Below are positions 1 to 7,979 of a stretch of 64,000 bases of DNA, in pieces; position 1 is the first letter of the stretch, and every line of letters starts with the position of its first letter. The notes under the pieces are model-generated. The model ran no database searches, was not told where the DNA came from, and worked only from the letters and a program-made list of their open reading frames with translations. The translations under genes were made by a program, and so were the position numbers. The DNA lies in assembly GCA_963786445.1 (NCBI GenBank), contig CAWAZU010000033.1, positions 1-64,000 of the forward strand, written 5' to 3'. Origin of the DNA: JAFKFJ01 sp963786445. Its GTDB lineage: Bacteria; Pseudomonadota; Alphaproteobacteria; Acetobacterales; Acetobacteraceae.

Positions 1-439
1 CGGATCGGCGGAGGCGAGCAAGATCGAACCGGCGGAGACGATCGTGCGGCTGCCGGACCAGATAGAGTGGAAGAAAAACCCGGGTTTCCCCCTAACAGCG
101 TGGAAACGCGCCGTTGTTCGGCTCGATGAACGAGACCGGCCTCTATTACATGCTGGTCCGATGGCATCCGGGCTACATGAGCGCGCCGCACAGCTATGTC
201 ACGGATCGGCTCTGCGTCGTGGTTTCGGGGACGTGGTGGGTGAACAGCGGCGCGGATTTCGACCCGGAGCACACGATGCCGGCGTCGGCGGGCACGTACG
301 TCCGCCGCGTCGCGCACACGCCGCACTACGACGGCGTGCGCCGCGACGGCACCGAGCCGGCGGTGATCGCGATCTGCGGCATCGGGCCGGTCGGCCAGAA
401 TGGCTCGACCCGGGCAAGCCCGGATGGCGGCGCGTCTAG
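1..439 (+). CDS. Cupin-domain protein, 5'-truncated by window, two frameshifts
   Basis: Small single-domain cupin (beta-barrel) protein; its ligand cannot be told from sequence. The frame is broken twice. Bases 2-94 encode the N-terminal part (ETIVRLPDQIEW, KKNPGFP); one base must be skipped near 95 to continue with the barrel (SMNETGLYYMLVRW, MSAPHSY, VVSGTWWVNSG, HTPHYDGV), and near 397 the frame must return, as if one base were missing, so that the tail WLDPGKPGWRRV reaches the TAG at 437-439. The two shifts cancel, giving about 140 residues, a usual size for such proteins. The start codon is not certain and may lie before the window. The stop codon overlaps the stop of the convergent aldo/keto reductase gene. 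It may be a real decayed gene or an intact gene with assembly indels; I favour the latter. Confidence 0.55.
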   Translation, partial: GSAEASKIEPAETIVRLPDQIEWKKNPGFPLTAWKRAVVRLDERDRPLLHAGPMASGLHERAAQLCHGSALRRGFGDVVGEQRRGFRPGAHDAGVGGHVRPPRRAHAALRRRAPRRHRAGGDRDLRHRAGRPEWLDPGKPGWRRV

Positions 440-1381
440 GCGCTGGCCGCATCCAGCGTCCGGATCGCGTCGTCGCCGAGCTTCAGCTCCGCCGCGCGCA
501 CGATGTCGTGCCATTGCGCGACACTGGTGGCGCTGGCGATCGGCGCGGTGATGGAAGGCCGCGCGATCAGCCATGCCAGCGCCACCTGCGCTGGCGTCGC
601 CGCCGCGCCCGCTGCCACCGTGTCGAGCGCCGCCAGCACGCGGTGGCCGCGCGCGTCGAGATATTTCTTCACGCCCGCCCCGCGCGGGCTTTTGCCGAGA
701 TCGGCGTCGGAGCGGTATTTTCCGGTCAGGAAGCCGGCCGCCAGCGAAAAATACGGGATGACGCCGAGGCCGTGCTGCTTGCAGATCGGCTCGAAGTCGC
801 GCTCGTACTCGCCGCGCTCGACGAGGTTGTAGTGCGGCTGCAGCGTCTCGTAGCGCGGCCAGGAGTGCTGCGCGCACACCGCGAACGACTCCGTCAGCCG
901 CGCCGGCGTGATGTTCGAGGCGCCGATGGCGCGCACCTTGCCGTCGCGGATCAACGTCGCGAACGCCTCCATGCGTCTCGGCAACCGGCGTCACATTGTC
1001 ATCGAAATGCTGCTGGTAGAGGTCGATGTAGTCGGTCTGCAGCCGCTTCAGCGAGGCCTCGGCGGCGCGCAGGATGTAGTCGCGCTTCAGGCAGATCCCC
1101 TCGCCCATGTCGGAGCCGACTTTGGTCGCGACGATCACGTCGTCGCGCCGGCCGCGACGCTTGAGCCATTTGCCGATGATCGCCTCCGACTCGCCGCCGG
1201 TGTGGCCCGGCGCCCAGCGCGAATAGACATCCGCGGTGTCGATGCAGTTGCAGCCGGACGCGACAAAAGCGTCGAGGACGGCGAACGACGTGGCCTCGTC
1301 GGCGGTCCAGCCGAACACGTTGCCGCCGAGCACGATCGGCGCGATCGAGAGGCCGGAGCGGCCGAGCTTGCGATGGTCCAT
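436..1381 (-). CDS. Aldo/keto reductase, one frameshift
   Basis: NAD(P)H-dependent oxidoreductase of the aldo/keto reductase superfamily (TIM barrel), cytoplasmic, substrate unknown. The start MDHRKLGRSGLSIAPIVLGG is the usual first strand. DTADVYSRW holds the catalytic Asp and Tyr, and IVATKVGS the catalytic Lys. The C-terminal half (KVRAIGASN, YETLQPHYNLVER, cofactor-side ITAPIASATS) reads in another frame. One extra base at about 972 separates ETH from MEAF; removing it gives ETLEAF, exactly as the family has it, and a protein of 314 residues. Of two adjacent ATGs I chose 1381 because GGAGG then sits 5 bases upstream; the other is 1384. It follows the DUF1636 gene by 16 bases and may be the last gene of the purine operon. 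Confidence 0.75.
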
Positions 1382-1397
1382 CATTGCCTCCGTTCTG

Positions 1398-1742
1398 TCA
1401 GGTGCGCGGCAGGATATAGGACGCGACGCGATCCGCCAGACAAGGCGGCACCGCGGCCGCTGCATCGTCAACCCGCGCCGCCACGAACGCAACCAGCGCC
1501 GGCGCATCCGCCGGCGACAGCAGCGCGAAGCGATACACGCCGCCGCCGCGCCCCTCGCGCAGCGCGGCGCCGCAGGGGCGCGGGCAGGACATGACGCAGG
1601 CGACTTCGTTGACCAGATGCGCCACACTCAGCCGCGCCGCCGCCTCGCGCACGGCGGCGAGCACGACGGCGCCGCGCGTCGGCTGCGTGGGCCGGGTCGC
1701 GTAGCGGTCGCAGGTGGTGCAGACGAACAGACGTGGCGTCAT
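1398..1742 (-). CDS. DUF1636 (COG5469) cysteine-rich protein, predicted metal binding
   Basis: A 114-residue member of the uncharacterised DUF1636 family. It has C8-x2-C11 (FVCTTCDRY) and a second cluster C49-x3-C53-x3-C57 (VACVMSCPRPC). That spacing is compatible with a thioredoxin-like [2Fe-2S] or zinc site; the metal is inference. The start ATG overlaps the stop of the 8-oxoguanine deaminase gene as ATGA, so translation should be coupled, which places it in the purine operon. No signal peptide or membrane segment is visible. Possible roles are electron transfer to xanthine dehydrogenase, metal delivery or redox sensing; none is shown by the sequence. Confidence 0.75.
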   Translation of the reverse strand: MTPRLFVCTTCDRYATRPTQPTRGAVVLAAVREAAARLSVAHLVNEVACVMSCPRPCGAALREGRGGGVYRFALLSPADAPALVAFVAARVDDAAAAVPPCLADRVASYILPRT

Positions 1743-3082
1743 GCGTGCAGGCGCGCCGCCGCGCGCTGCTGCCGCGCGACGAGGGCCGCGATGTCGAGGC
1801 CGGGAATGGCGCCGTCCTCCACCACCCAGCGCCCCGCGACCATCACCCGGTCGGCGCGGTGCGCGCCGCACAGCACCAGCGCCGCGAGCGGATCCTGCGC
1901 GCCGGCAAAGCGCAGCTCGTCGAGGCGGAAGAGCGCAAAATCGGCCGCCGCGCCCGGTGCGATGCGGCCGAGTTCGGGACGGCCGATGCAGGCGGCCGAG
2001 CCTTCCGTCGCCCAGCGCAGCGCGTCGCGATGGCCGACCCGCGCGACGCCGTAGCGGTGGCGTTGCAACAGGAAGGCCGCGCGCACCTCCTGCATGAGAT
2101 TGGAGGCGTTGTTGGAGGCCGAACCATCGACGCCGAGGCCGACGCGCAGCCCCGCCGCCTCCATGTCGCAGACCGGGCAATGGCCGGAGCCGAGCACCTG
2201 GTTGCTGCACGGGCAATGCGTGACGGCGACGCCGGCGCGGGCGAGGCGCGCGATCTCGGTTGCGTCGAAATGCACGCCGTGCGCGAGCCAGACGCGATCG
2301 TGCAGCCAGCCCACATCTTCGAGATAGTCGAGCGGTCGGCAGCCGAAGTGCCCGAGGCAGAACGCGGTCTCGTCCGCGGTCTCGGCGAGATGCGTGTGCA
2401 GACGCACGCCGCGCGCGGCAGCCAGTTCGGCGGTGGCCTGCATCAGCGAGCGAGTGACGGAGAACGGCGAGCACGGCGCGAGCGCGATCTGCACCAGCGC
2501 GTGCGGCGCCGGATCGTGGTGCGCGTCGATCAGGCGGGCGCTTTCGGCCAGGATGGTGTCCTCGTCCTGCACCACGCCGTCGGGCGGCAGGCCGCCGTCG
2601 CGCTGCGAAAGGTTCATCGAGCCGCGCGTGAACACCGCGCGGATGCCGAGTTTTTGCGCGACCGCGACCTCGATGTCGATCGCCTGATCGAGGCCGGCCG
2701 GAAAGACGTAGTGGTGGTCGGTGGTCGTCGTGCAGCCGGACAGCAGCAGCTCCGCCATCGCGACGGTGACGGCCGACTCCAGCGCCTCGGGCGTCAGCTT
2801 CGCCCAGATCGGATACAGCGCGCCGAGCCAGCCGAACAGTTCGCGGTCCAGCGCCGCGGCCGAGGCGCGCGTCAGCGTCTGGTAGAAATGATGATGCGTG
2901 TTGATGAGGCCGGGGATGACGACATGCGCGCCGGCTTCGAACGCGGCGACACCCGGCATTGCCGGCGCGTGGCCCGCCGGCACTGTCTCGACGATGCGCC
3001 CGTCCTGCACGACGATGCCGCGCGCCGCGTCGTCGGCCAGGATCGCGAGCGGGTCCTTGATCCAGAGCGGCGCGGCACTCAT
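1739..3082 (-). CDS. 8-oxoguanine deaminase (amidohydrolase)
   Basis: Zinc-dependent deaminase of the amidohydrolase superfamily, probably converting 8-oxoguanine to urate (EC 3.5.4.32). At 447 residues it is the normal length. Metal-site motifs are in order: PGLINTHHHF (HxH at residues 63-65), RLHTHLAE (around 229-234), WLAHGV (H268), VTHCPCSN and the catalytic Asp in GVDGSASNN (D319). The long segment with TTTTDHHYVFP is typical of the 8-oxoguanine/isoxanthopterin group rather than guanine deaminase or cytosine deaminase. The start overlaps the upstream permease stop by ATGA and its own stop overlaps the DUF1636 start. The operon context (xanthine dehydrogenase, guanine deaminase, purine importer) supports a purine substrate. 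Chlorohydrolase-type relatives remain an alternative. Confidence 0.85.
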   Translation of the reverse strand: MSAAPLWIKDPLAILADDAARGIVVQDGRIVETVPAGHAPAMPGVAAFEAGAHVVIPGLINTHHHFYQTLTRASAAALDRELFGWLGALYPIWAKLTPEALESAVTVAMAELLLSGCTTTTDHHYVFPAGLDQAIDIEVAVAQKLGIRAVFTRGSMNLSQRDGGLPPDGVVQDEDTILAESARLIDAHHDPAPHALVQIALAPCSPFSVTRSLMQATAELAAARGVRLHTHLAETADETAFCLGHFGCRPLDYLEDVGWLHDRVWLAHGVHFDATEIARLARAGVAVTHCPCSNQVLGSGHCPVCDMEAAGLRVGLGVDGSASNNASNLMQEVRAAFLLQRHRYGVARVGHRDALRWATEGSAACIGRPELGRIAPGAAADFALFRLDELRFAGAQDPLAALVLCGAHRADRVMVAGRWVVEDGAIPGLDIAALVARQQRAAARLHA

Positions 3083-4008
3083 GCCGTGGCGTGGAACGGC
3101 CGGCCGAGCGCCGCGGGCGCATTCAGCTTCAGCCGCGTGGCGTCGCGCGAGATCAGCACCAGCACGACGACGGTCGCGAGATACGGCAGCATTGCCAGCA
3201 GGCTCGGCGAAACGTCGAACCCCAGCCCCTCGATCTGGAACTGCGCGATGGTGACCAGGCCAAACAGCAACGCGCCGAGCGCCAGCCACAGCGGCTTCCA
3301 CGTAGAAAAGACCACCAGCGCGAGCGCGATCCAGCCGCGTCCGGCGACCATGTTCTCGGTCCACATCGGCGAGTAGGACAGCGACATGAAGGCGCCGGCT
3401 AGCCCGCTCATGGCGCCGCCGAACAGCACCGCAAGATAGCGGATGCGCAGCACCGAATAGCCGAGCGCGTGCGCGACATCGTGGCTCTCGCCGACCGCGC
3501 GCAGGATCAGGCCGGCGCGCGTGCGGTAGATGAAACGCTGCGCCGCGAACGGCACGAGGAGGGCAATGATGACGACCGGGTCGATCAGCATCGCCTGCTG
3601 CACCAGCGGCGACGCGCTGCTCAAATGCGGCCAAATCCCGCCCGGCAGCCCGGCGAGCGGCATGCCGACCCATTTCACGCCGACGAGTGCGGAAAAACCG
3701 ACGCCGAAAATGGTCAGCGCCAGCCCGGTCGCCACCTGGTTCGCCATCAGCGACAGCGTCAGCACGCCGAACACCAAGGCGAGCGCCGCACCGGCGATCA
3801 TCGCGACGATGAAGCCGACCAGCAGGCTGCCGCTGACCACCGTGCCGATGAAGCCGAAGGCGGCGCCGACCAGCATCATGCCCTCGACGCCGAGATTGAG
3901 CACGCCGGAGCGCTCGGTGATGAGTTCGCCGAACCCGGCCAGCATCAGCGGCGTCGCCGCGCGCAGCGTGGCGACCAGCACGGCGGCGAGGATCACCAGG
4001 TCATGCAT
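3079..4008 (-). CDS. ABC transporter permease, BMP/nucleoside-uptake type (second permease)
   Basis: Integral membrane subunit of an ABC importer for nucleosides or purines (YufQ/NupQ-like, BPD_transp_2 superfamily). It has 309 residues with about eight hydrophobic segments, beginning HDLVILAAVLVATLRAATP. The motif ITERSGVLNLGVEGMMLVGA is the hallmark of this permease branch; VGESHDVAHALGY is the cytoplasmic coupling loop. I chose the ATG at 4008, which overlaps the preceding permease gene by 8 bases; an in-frame ATG at 4044 would add 12 arginine-rich residues and overlap by 44 bases. It pairs with the permease at 4001-5089 and the ATPase at 5079-6638. Confidence 0.9.
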   Translation of the reverse strand: MHDLVILAAVLVATLRAATPLMLAGFGELITERSGVLNLGVEGMMLVGAAFGFIGTVVSGSLLVGFIVAMIAGAALALVFGVLTLSLMANQVATGLALTIFGVGFSALVGVKWVGMPLAGLPGGIWPHLSSASPLVQQAMLIDPVVIIALLVPFAAQRFIYRTRAGLILRAVGESHDVAHALGYSVLRIRYLAVLFGGAMSGLAGAFMSLSYSPMWTENMVAGRGWIALALVVFSTWKPLWLALGALLFGLVTIAQFQIEGLGFDVSPSLLAMLPYLATVVVLVLISRDATRLKLNAPAALGRPFHATA

Positions 4009-5089
4009 GCCGCACCGCCTGCGCCCGCCGCGCCAGTTGCACATGCGGCCGGTAGTTGATCAGCACGTCGGCGGCGAGCAGGAAGAACAGCAGCATGCCC
4101 TGGATCGTGCCGGTGACCGCGATCGGCAGCTGCATCGACACCTGCAATCCCTCGCCGCCGAGATACAGCAGCGCCATCAGCAGCGAGGCGAACAGGATGC
4201 CGACCGGATTGAGCCGGCCGAGGAACGCCACGATGATCGCCGCGAACCCGTAGCCCGGCGAGATGACCGGCGTGAGCTGCCCGTTGCCGCCGGCGATCTC
4301 GCAAATGCCGGCGAGACCCGCCAGGCCGCCGCTCAGCAGCAGGCAGAACCACACGACGGCGTTGCGGCTGAACCCGGCATAGCGCGCCGCCGCCGGCGCC
4401 GCGCCCACGGTGCGGATGCGAAAGCCCATCAGCGTGCGTCCGAGCAGCACGCTGCCGAGCGGCACCGCGAGCAGCGCAAACAGCGCGCCGATGTGCAGCC
4501 GCGTATCCGCGATCAGCACAGGCAGCATGGCATCCGATTCGAACTGCCTGGTCTGCGGGAAGCTGTAGCCCTCCGGGTCTTTCCACGGCCCGTGGACGAG
4601 ATAGCCGAGCAGCTGGATCGACACATAGGCCAGCATCAGCGTGGTCAGGATCTCGTGCGCATTGAAGCGGGTGCGCAGCAGCGCGGGGATTCCGGCCCAC
4701 ACGGCGCCGCCGGCGATGCCCGCCAGCAGCATCGCCGGGATCAGCCACCAATGGCCCTGCCCGCCGAAATTCAGCGCCACCCAGCTGCCGAAGATGGCGC
4801 CGAGCGTGAACTGGCCCTCGGCGCCGATGTTCCACACATCCGCGCGCACGCCGATCGCGATGCCGATGGCGCAGAGCAGCAGCGGCGTCGCCTTCAGCCC
4901 GAGTTCGGTCAGCCCGTCCACGGTCGCGAGCGGCGCCACGAACAGCGTCTGCAGCGCCTCGATCGGGTTGCGGCCAAGCACGGCGAAAAGCATCGTGACG
5001 CCGACGACGGACAGCAGCGCCGCGATCACCGGCGACAGCCACACCATCGCGCGCGCCGGCCGCGCGCGCGGTTGCAGACTAAGCCGCAT
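4001..5089 (-). CDS. ABC transporter permease, BMP/nucleoside-uptake type (first permease)
   Basis: First membrane subunit (YufP/NupP-like) of the purine or nucleoside importer, 362 residues. A short basic N-terminus precedes a first membrane segment (MVWLSPVIAALLSVVGV); GVRADVWNIGAEGQFTLGAI is the conserved motif of the branch. The loop VGAAPAAARYAGF is the likely ATPase-coupling helix. It overlaps the ATPase gene by 11 bases and the next permease by 8. The substrate is inferred from its place between guanine deaminase and 8-oxoguanine deaminase. The matching BMP-type lipoprotein receptor is not encoded anywhere in this operon. Confidence 0.9.
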   Translation of the reverse strand: MRLSLQPRARPARAMVWLSPVIAALLSVVGVTMLFAVLGRNPIEALQTLFVAPLATVDGLTELGLKATPLLLCAIGIAIGVRADVWNIGAEGQFTLGAIFGSWVALNFGGQGHWWLIPAMLLAGIAGGAVWAGIPALLRTRFNAHEILTTLMLAYVSIQLLGYLVHGPWKDPEGYSFPQTRQFESDAMLPVLIADTRLHIGALFALLAVPLGSVLLGRTLMGFRIRTVGAAPAAARYAGFSRNAVVWFCLLLSGGLAGLAGICEIAGGNGQLTPVISPGYGFAAIIVAFLGRLNPVGILFASLLMALLYLGGEGLQVSMQLPIAVTGTIQGMLLFFLLAADVLINYRPHVQLARRAQAVRHA

Positions 5090-6638
5090 CGACGACCCCT
5101 CTGGCTTCGCGCGGCTGCACGCTCGCCGCCATGTGTCCGCCCATCAGCAGCCCGACCTCCTCCACCGTCGTCTCGTGCGTGCGCCGCGGCGGCGACAGAC
5201 GGCCGCCGGAGAGCACCGCGATGAAGTCGGAAATCTCGAACAGCTCGGCCAGGTCTTCGGAGACGACGAGCACGCCGCTGCCGGCGGCGGCGAGGTCCAT
5301 CAGCGCCTGGCGGATCGCCAGCGCCGCGCCGATATCGACGCCCCAGGTCGGATGCGCCGCCAGCAGCACGCGCGGATTGGTGCCGACCTCGCGCCCGACG
5401 ATGAATTTCTGCATGTTGCCGCCCGAGAGGCTGCTGCCGCGTGCCTCCGTACCGGCGGCGACCACGCGGAAGCGCGCGATGATCTGCTTGGCGTATTTCT
5501 CGACCGCCGCGAACCGCACCATGCCGGCGCGCACGAAACCCTGCTGGTAGCACGTGAGCAACGCGTTCTCGGTGAGCGAGAACTCCGCGACCGCCCCGCG
5601 GCCGAGCCGCTCCTCCGGGATGAACGCGAGACCAAGGCGCCGCCGCGCCGCCGGCCCCATCAGCCCGGCCGCGACATCGGCGATGCGCACGGCATTGGCG
5701 TCCGGTGCGCGACGTTCGCCGGACAGCACCGCGAGCAGTTCTTTTTGGCCGTTGCCGGCCACGCCGGCGACGCCGAGGATTTCGCCGTCGCGCAGCGTCA
5801 GGGAAATGCCGCGCAGATGCGTGCCGAACGGCTCGTCGGCCGGGAGAGAAAGATTTTCCACCACCAGCGACGCCCGGCCCTCCTTGAGCGGCGCGCGGCG
5901 GTGCGCGACCGGCAGTTCGCCGCCGATCATCAATTCGGCCATCTGCTGCTCGGTCGCGACGCGCGGATCGCACCCGCCGACCACGCGCCCGCCGCGCAGC
6001 ACCGTCGCGGCCTCGCACAGCGCTTTGATCTCTTCCAGCTTGTGGCTGATGTAAAGCACGCTGCACCCTTCCGACGCCAGCCGGCGCAGCACGTCGAACA
6101 GCCCCTCCGCCTCCTGCGGCGTCAGCACCGAGGTCGGTTCGTCCATGATCAGCAGGCGCGGCGATTGCAGCAGGCAGCGCACGATCTCGACGCGCTGGCG
6201 TTCGCCGACGGAGAGATGATGCACGTGCCGCGACGGCGCCACGGCCAGCCCGTAGCGGCGGGAAATCTCCTCGATGCGGCCGGTGAGTTCGCCGATACTC
6301 TCGCGCGCGCCGAGGCCGAGCGCGATGTTCTCCGCGACCGTCAGGCTCTCGAACAGCGAAAAATGCTGGAACACCATGCCGATGCCGAGTGCGCGCGCGG
6401 CATTCGGGTCGGCGATGGCGACCGGCCGGCCTTCCCAGGCGATCTCGCCTTCGTCGGGATGCACCACGCCGTAGATGATCTTCACCAGCGTGCTCTTGCC
6501 GGCGCCGTTCTCGCCGAGCAGCGCATGGATCTCGCCCGGCCCGACGCTGAGATCGACGCCGCTGTTGGCGACCACCGAAGCGTAGCGCTTGGTGATGCCG
6601 GTCAGCCGCAGGCGCGGCGGCGGTGAAGTTGCGTCCAT
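5079..6638 (-). CDS. ABC transporter ATPase, BMP/nucleoside-uptake type, double nucleotide-binding domain
   Basis: Cytoplasmic ATPase with two fused ABC domains, 519 residues (NupO/YufO-like). Domain 1 has Walker A GENGAGKST, a Q-loop in MVFQHFSLF, signature LSVGERQR and Walker B LLIMDEPTSVL. Domain 2 has a degenerate Walker A (GVAGNGQKELL), signature LSGGNMQK and a degenerate Walker B (LLAAHPTWGVD), as is usual in this family, so only one site should be fully active. The FIPEERLGRGAV segment is also typical of the family. The start is one base after the guaD stop, and the gene overlaps the first permease. Confidence 0.92.
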   Translation of the reverse strand: MDATSPPPRLRLTGITKRYASVVANSGVDLSVGPGEIHALLGENGAGKSTLVKIIYGVVHPDEGEIAWEGRPVAIADPNAARALGIGMVFQHFSLFESLTVAENIALGLGARESIGELTGRIEEISRRYGLAVAPSRHVHHLSVGERQRVEIVRCLLQSPRLLIMDEPTSVLTPQEAEGLFDVLRRLASEGCSVLYISHKLEEIKALCEAATVLRGGRVVGGCDPRVATEQQMAELMIGGELPVAHRRAPLKEGRASLVVENLSLPADEPFGTHLRGISLTLRDGEILGVAGVAGNGQKELLAVLSGERRAPDANAVRIADVAAGLMGPAARRRLGLAFIPEERLGRGAVAEFSLTENALLTCYQQGFVRAGMVRFAAVEKYAKQIIARFRVVAAGTEARGSSLSGGNMQKFIVGREVGTNPRVLLAAHPTWGVDIGAALAIRQALMDLAAAGSGVLVVSEDLAELFEISDFIAVLSGGRLSPPRRTHETTVEEVGLLMGGHMAASVQPREARGVVDAA

Positions 6639-6639
6639 G

Positions 6640-7110
6640 TCAATACGCCACCTTGTCCGGCTTGCCGGCCCAGGCATCGAACGCGGCGCGCGCCTCCGCG
6701 GCCAGCAGGCGCTGCGTCGGCAGGCTGCGTTCGGCGAGCGGGCGCGGGATTTCGCGATACAGGAAGTCGTCGTCAAAACCGATCGCGGCGGCGTCGCTGC
6801 GGTCGTTGGCGAACCAGATGCGCCCGATCCGCGCCCAGTAGATCGCGCCGAGGCACATCGGGCACGGTTCGCAACTGGTGAAAATCTCGCAGTCACGAAG
6901 CTCGAATCTTCCGAGCGCCTGACAGGCGCGCCGGATCGCCACCACCTCGGCATGCGCGGTCGGATCGCACGACGACGTCACCTGGTTCCAGCCCTCCGCC
7001 ACCACCTCGCCGCCGCGCGCGATCACCGCGCCGAACGGGCCGCCGCTGCCCGACTGCATCTTTTCCACCGACAGCGCGATGGCGCGGCGCATCAGGACCT
7101 CGGGGCTCAT
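6640..7110 (-). CDS. guaD: Guanine deaminase-type nucleoside deaminase
   Basis: Zinc-dependent deaminase of the cytidine deaminase-like fold, 156 residues. The zinc ligands are in TAHAEVVAI (His with catalytic Glu) and SCEPCPMC (two Cys). The closest known functional type is the Bacillus GuaD guanine deaminase (guanine to xanthine, EC 3.5.4.3), which fits the adjacent xanthine dehydrogenase genes. A tRNA adenosine deaminase would be the alternative, but the C-terminal half (FANDRSDAAAIGFDDDFLY) and the operon argue against it. The start ATG overlaps the xdhC stop as ATGA; an in-frame start 30 bases upstream would lie inside xdhC and has no support. Confidence 0.85.
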   Translation of the reverse strand: MSPEVLMRRAIALSVEKMQSGSGGPFGAVIARGGEVVAEGWNQVTSSCDPTAHAEVVAIRRACQALGRFELRDCEIFTSCEPCPMCLGAIYWARIGRIWFANDRSDAAAIGFDDDFLYREIPRPLAERSLPTQRLLAAEARAAFDAWAGKPDKVAY

Positions 7111-7979
7111 CGCACGGCAGCATCCTCGGTGCGGTCGCAATCCGCCACGCCGCAGCCGGCGCAGGCGGTCGCCGGCGCGGCGCGGCCGGGACGCGACGAT
7201 GGCGCGACCGACGCCACCGCGTCACGGACTTGCAGCAACTGCGCCGCCACCGCAACGGCAATCTCGGCCGGCGCCTTGCCGCCCGCGCCGGGCACGCCGA
7301 TCGGGCAGGTGAGGCGCCGGATCGCCGTCGCCTCCAGCCCGCGCCGCGCCAGCCGCGAGACGAAGCGCGCCCGCTTGGTCTCCGACCCGATCAGCCCGAC
7401 GAACGGCAGGTCCGGCCGCGGCAGTGCGGCGGCGACGATGTCGAAATCGAGCGCGTGGTCGTGCGTCATCACCAGCACGCAGCTGCCGGCCGGCAGCGCC
7501 GCCGCGCGCCGCACCGGCGAGGCATCGTGCAGGCACGTGACGTTCGCCGGCACGCGGGCGGGAAACGCATCGTCGCGCGCGTCGATCCACGACACGCGGC
7601 AGCCGAGCGTGCCGAGCAACGGCACCAGCGCGCGCCCGACATGCCCGGCACCGAACAGCGCCACGTGCCAGGACGCCGGCCGCACCGCCTCGAACAGCAC
7701 CGTCGCATGGCCGCCGCAGCACTGGCCGAGCGCCGGACCGAGCGGGAATTCCCGCAGTTCCGGTCCCGAAGTTTCCCGTCCGAGCAATTCGCGCGCGACG
7801 GCGATGCTCTGGAATTCGAGATTGCCGCCGCCGATCGTGCCCTCGCCGCCGGCCTCGGTGACCACCATCTTGCAGCCGGCCTCGCGCGGCGTGGAGCCGC
7901 GCACCGCGAGCAGCGTCACCAGCACCGCCGGCGTTCCCGCCTGCTCCAGGTCGCGCAGCGCGGCGAGCCAGTTCGCCAT
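7107..7979 (-). CDS. xdhC: Xanthine dehydrogenase accessory protein XdhC
   Basis: Chaperone that binds the molybdenum cofactor, helps to add its terminal sulfur and inserts it into xanthine dehydrogenase. It has 290 residues. The N-terminal XdhC/CoxI domain has VRGSTPREAGCKM and TIGGGNLEF with QCCGGHA; the Rossmann-like C-terminal domain has LFGAGHVGRAL. The tail carries an extra cysteine cluster (ACAGCGVADCDR). The start overlaps the xdhB stop by one base (TGATG) and the stop overlaps the guaD start, so expression is coupled to both. Confidence 0.93.
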   Translation of the reverse strand: MANWLAALRDLEQAGTPAVLVTLLAVRGSTPREAGCKMVVTEAGGEGTIGGGNLEFQSIAVARELLGRETSGPELREFPLGPALGQCCGGHATVLFEAVRPASWHVALFGAGHVGRALVPLLGTLGCRVSWIDARDDAFPARVPANVTCLHDASPVRRAAALPAGSCVLVMTHDHALDFDIVAAALPRPDLPFVGLIGSETKRARFVSRLARRGLEATAIRRLTCPIGVPGAGGKAPAEIAVAVAAQLLQVRDAVASVAPSSRPGRAAPATACAGCGVADCDRTEDAAVR

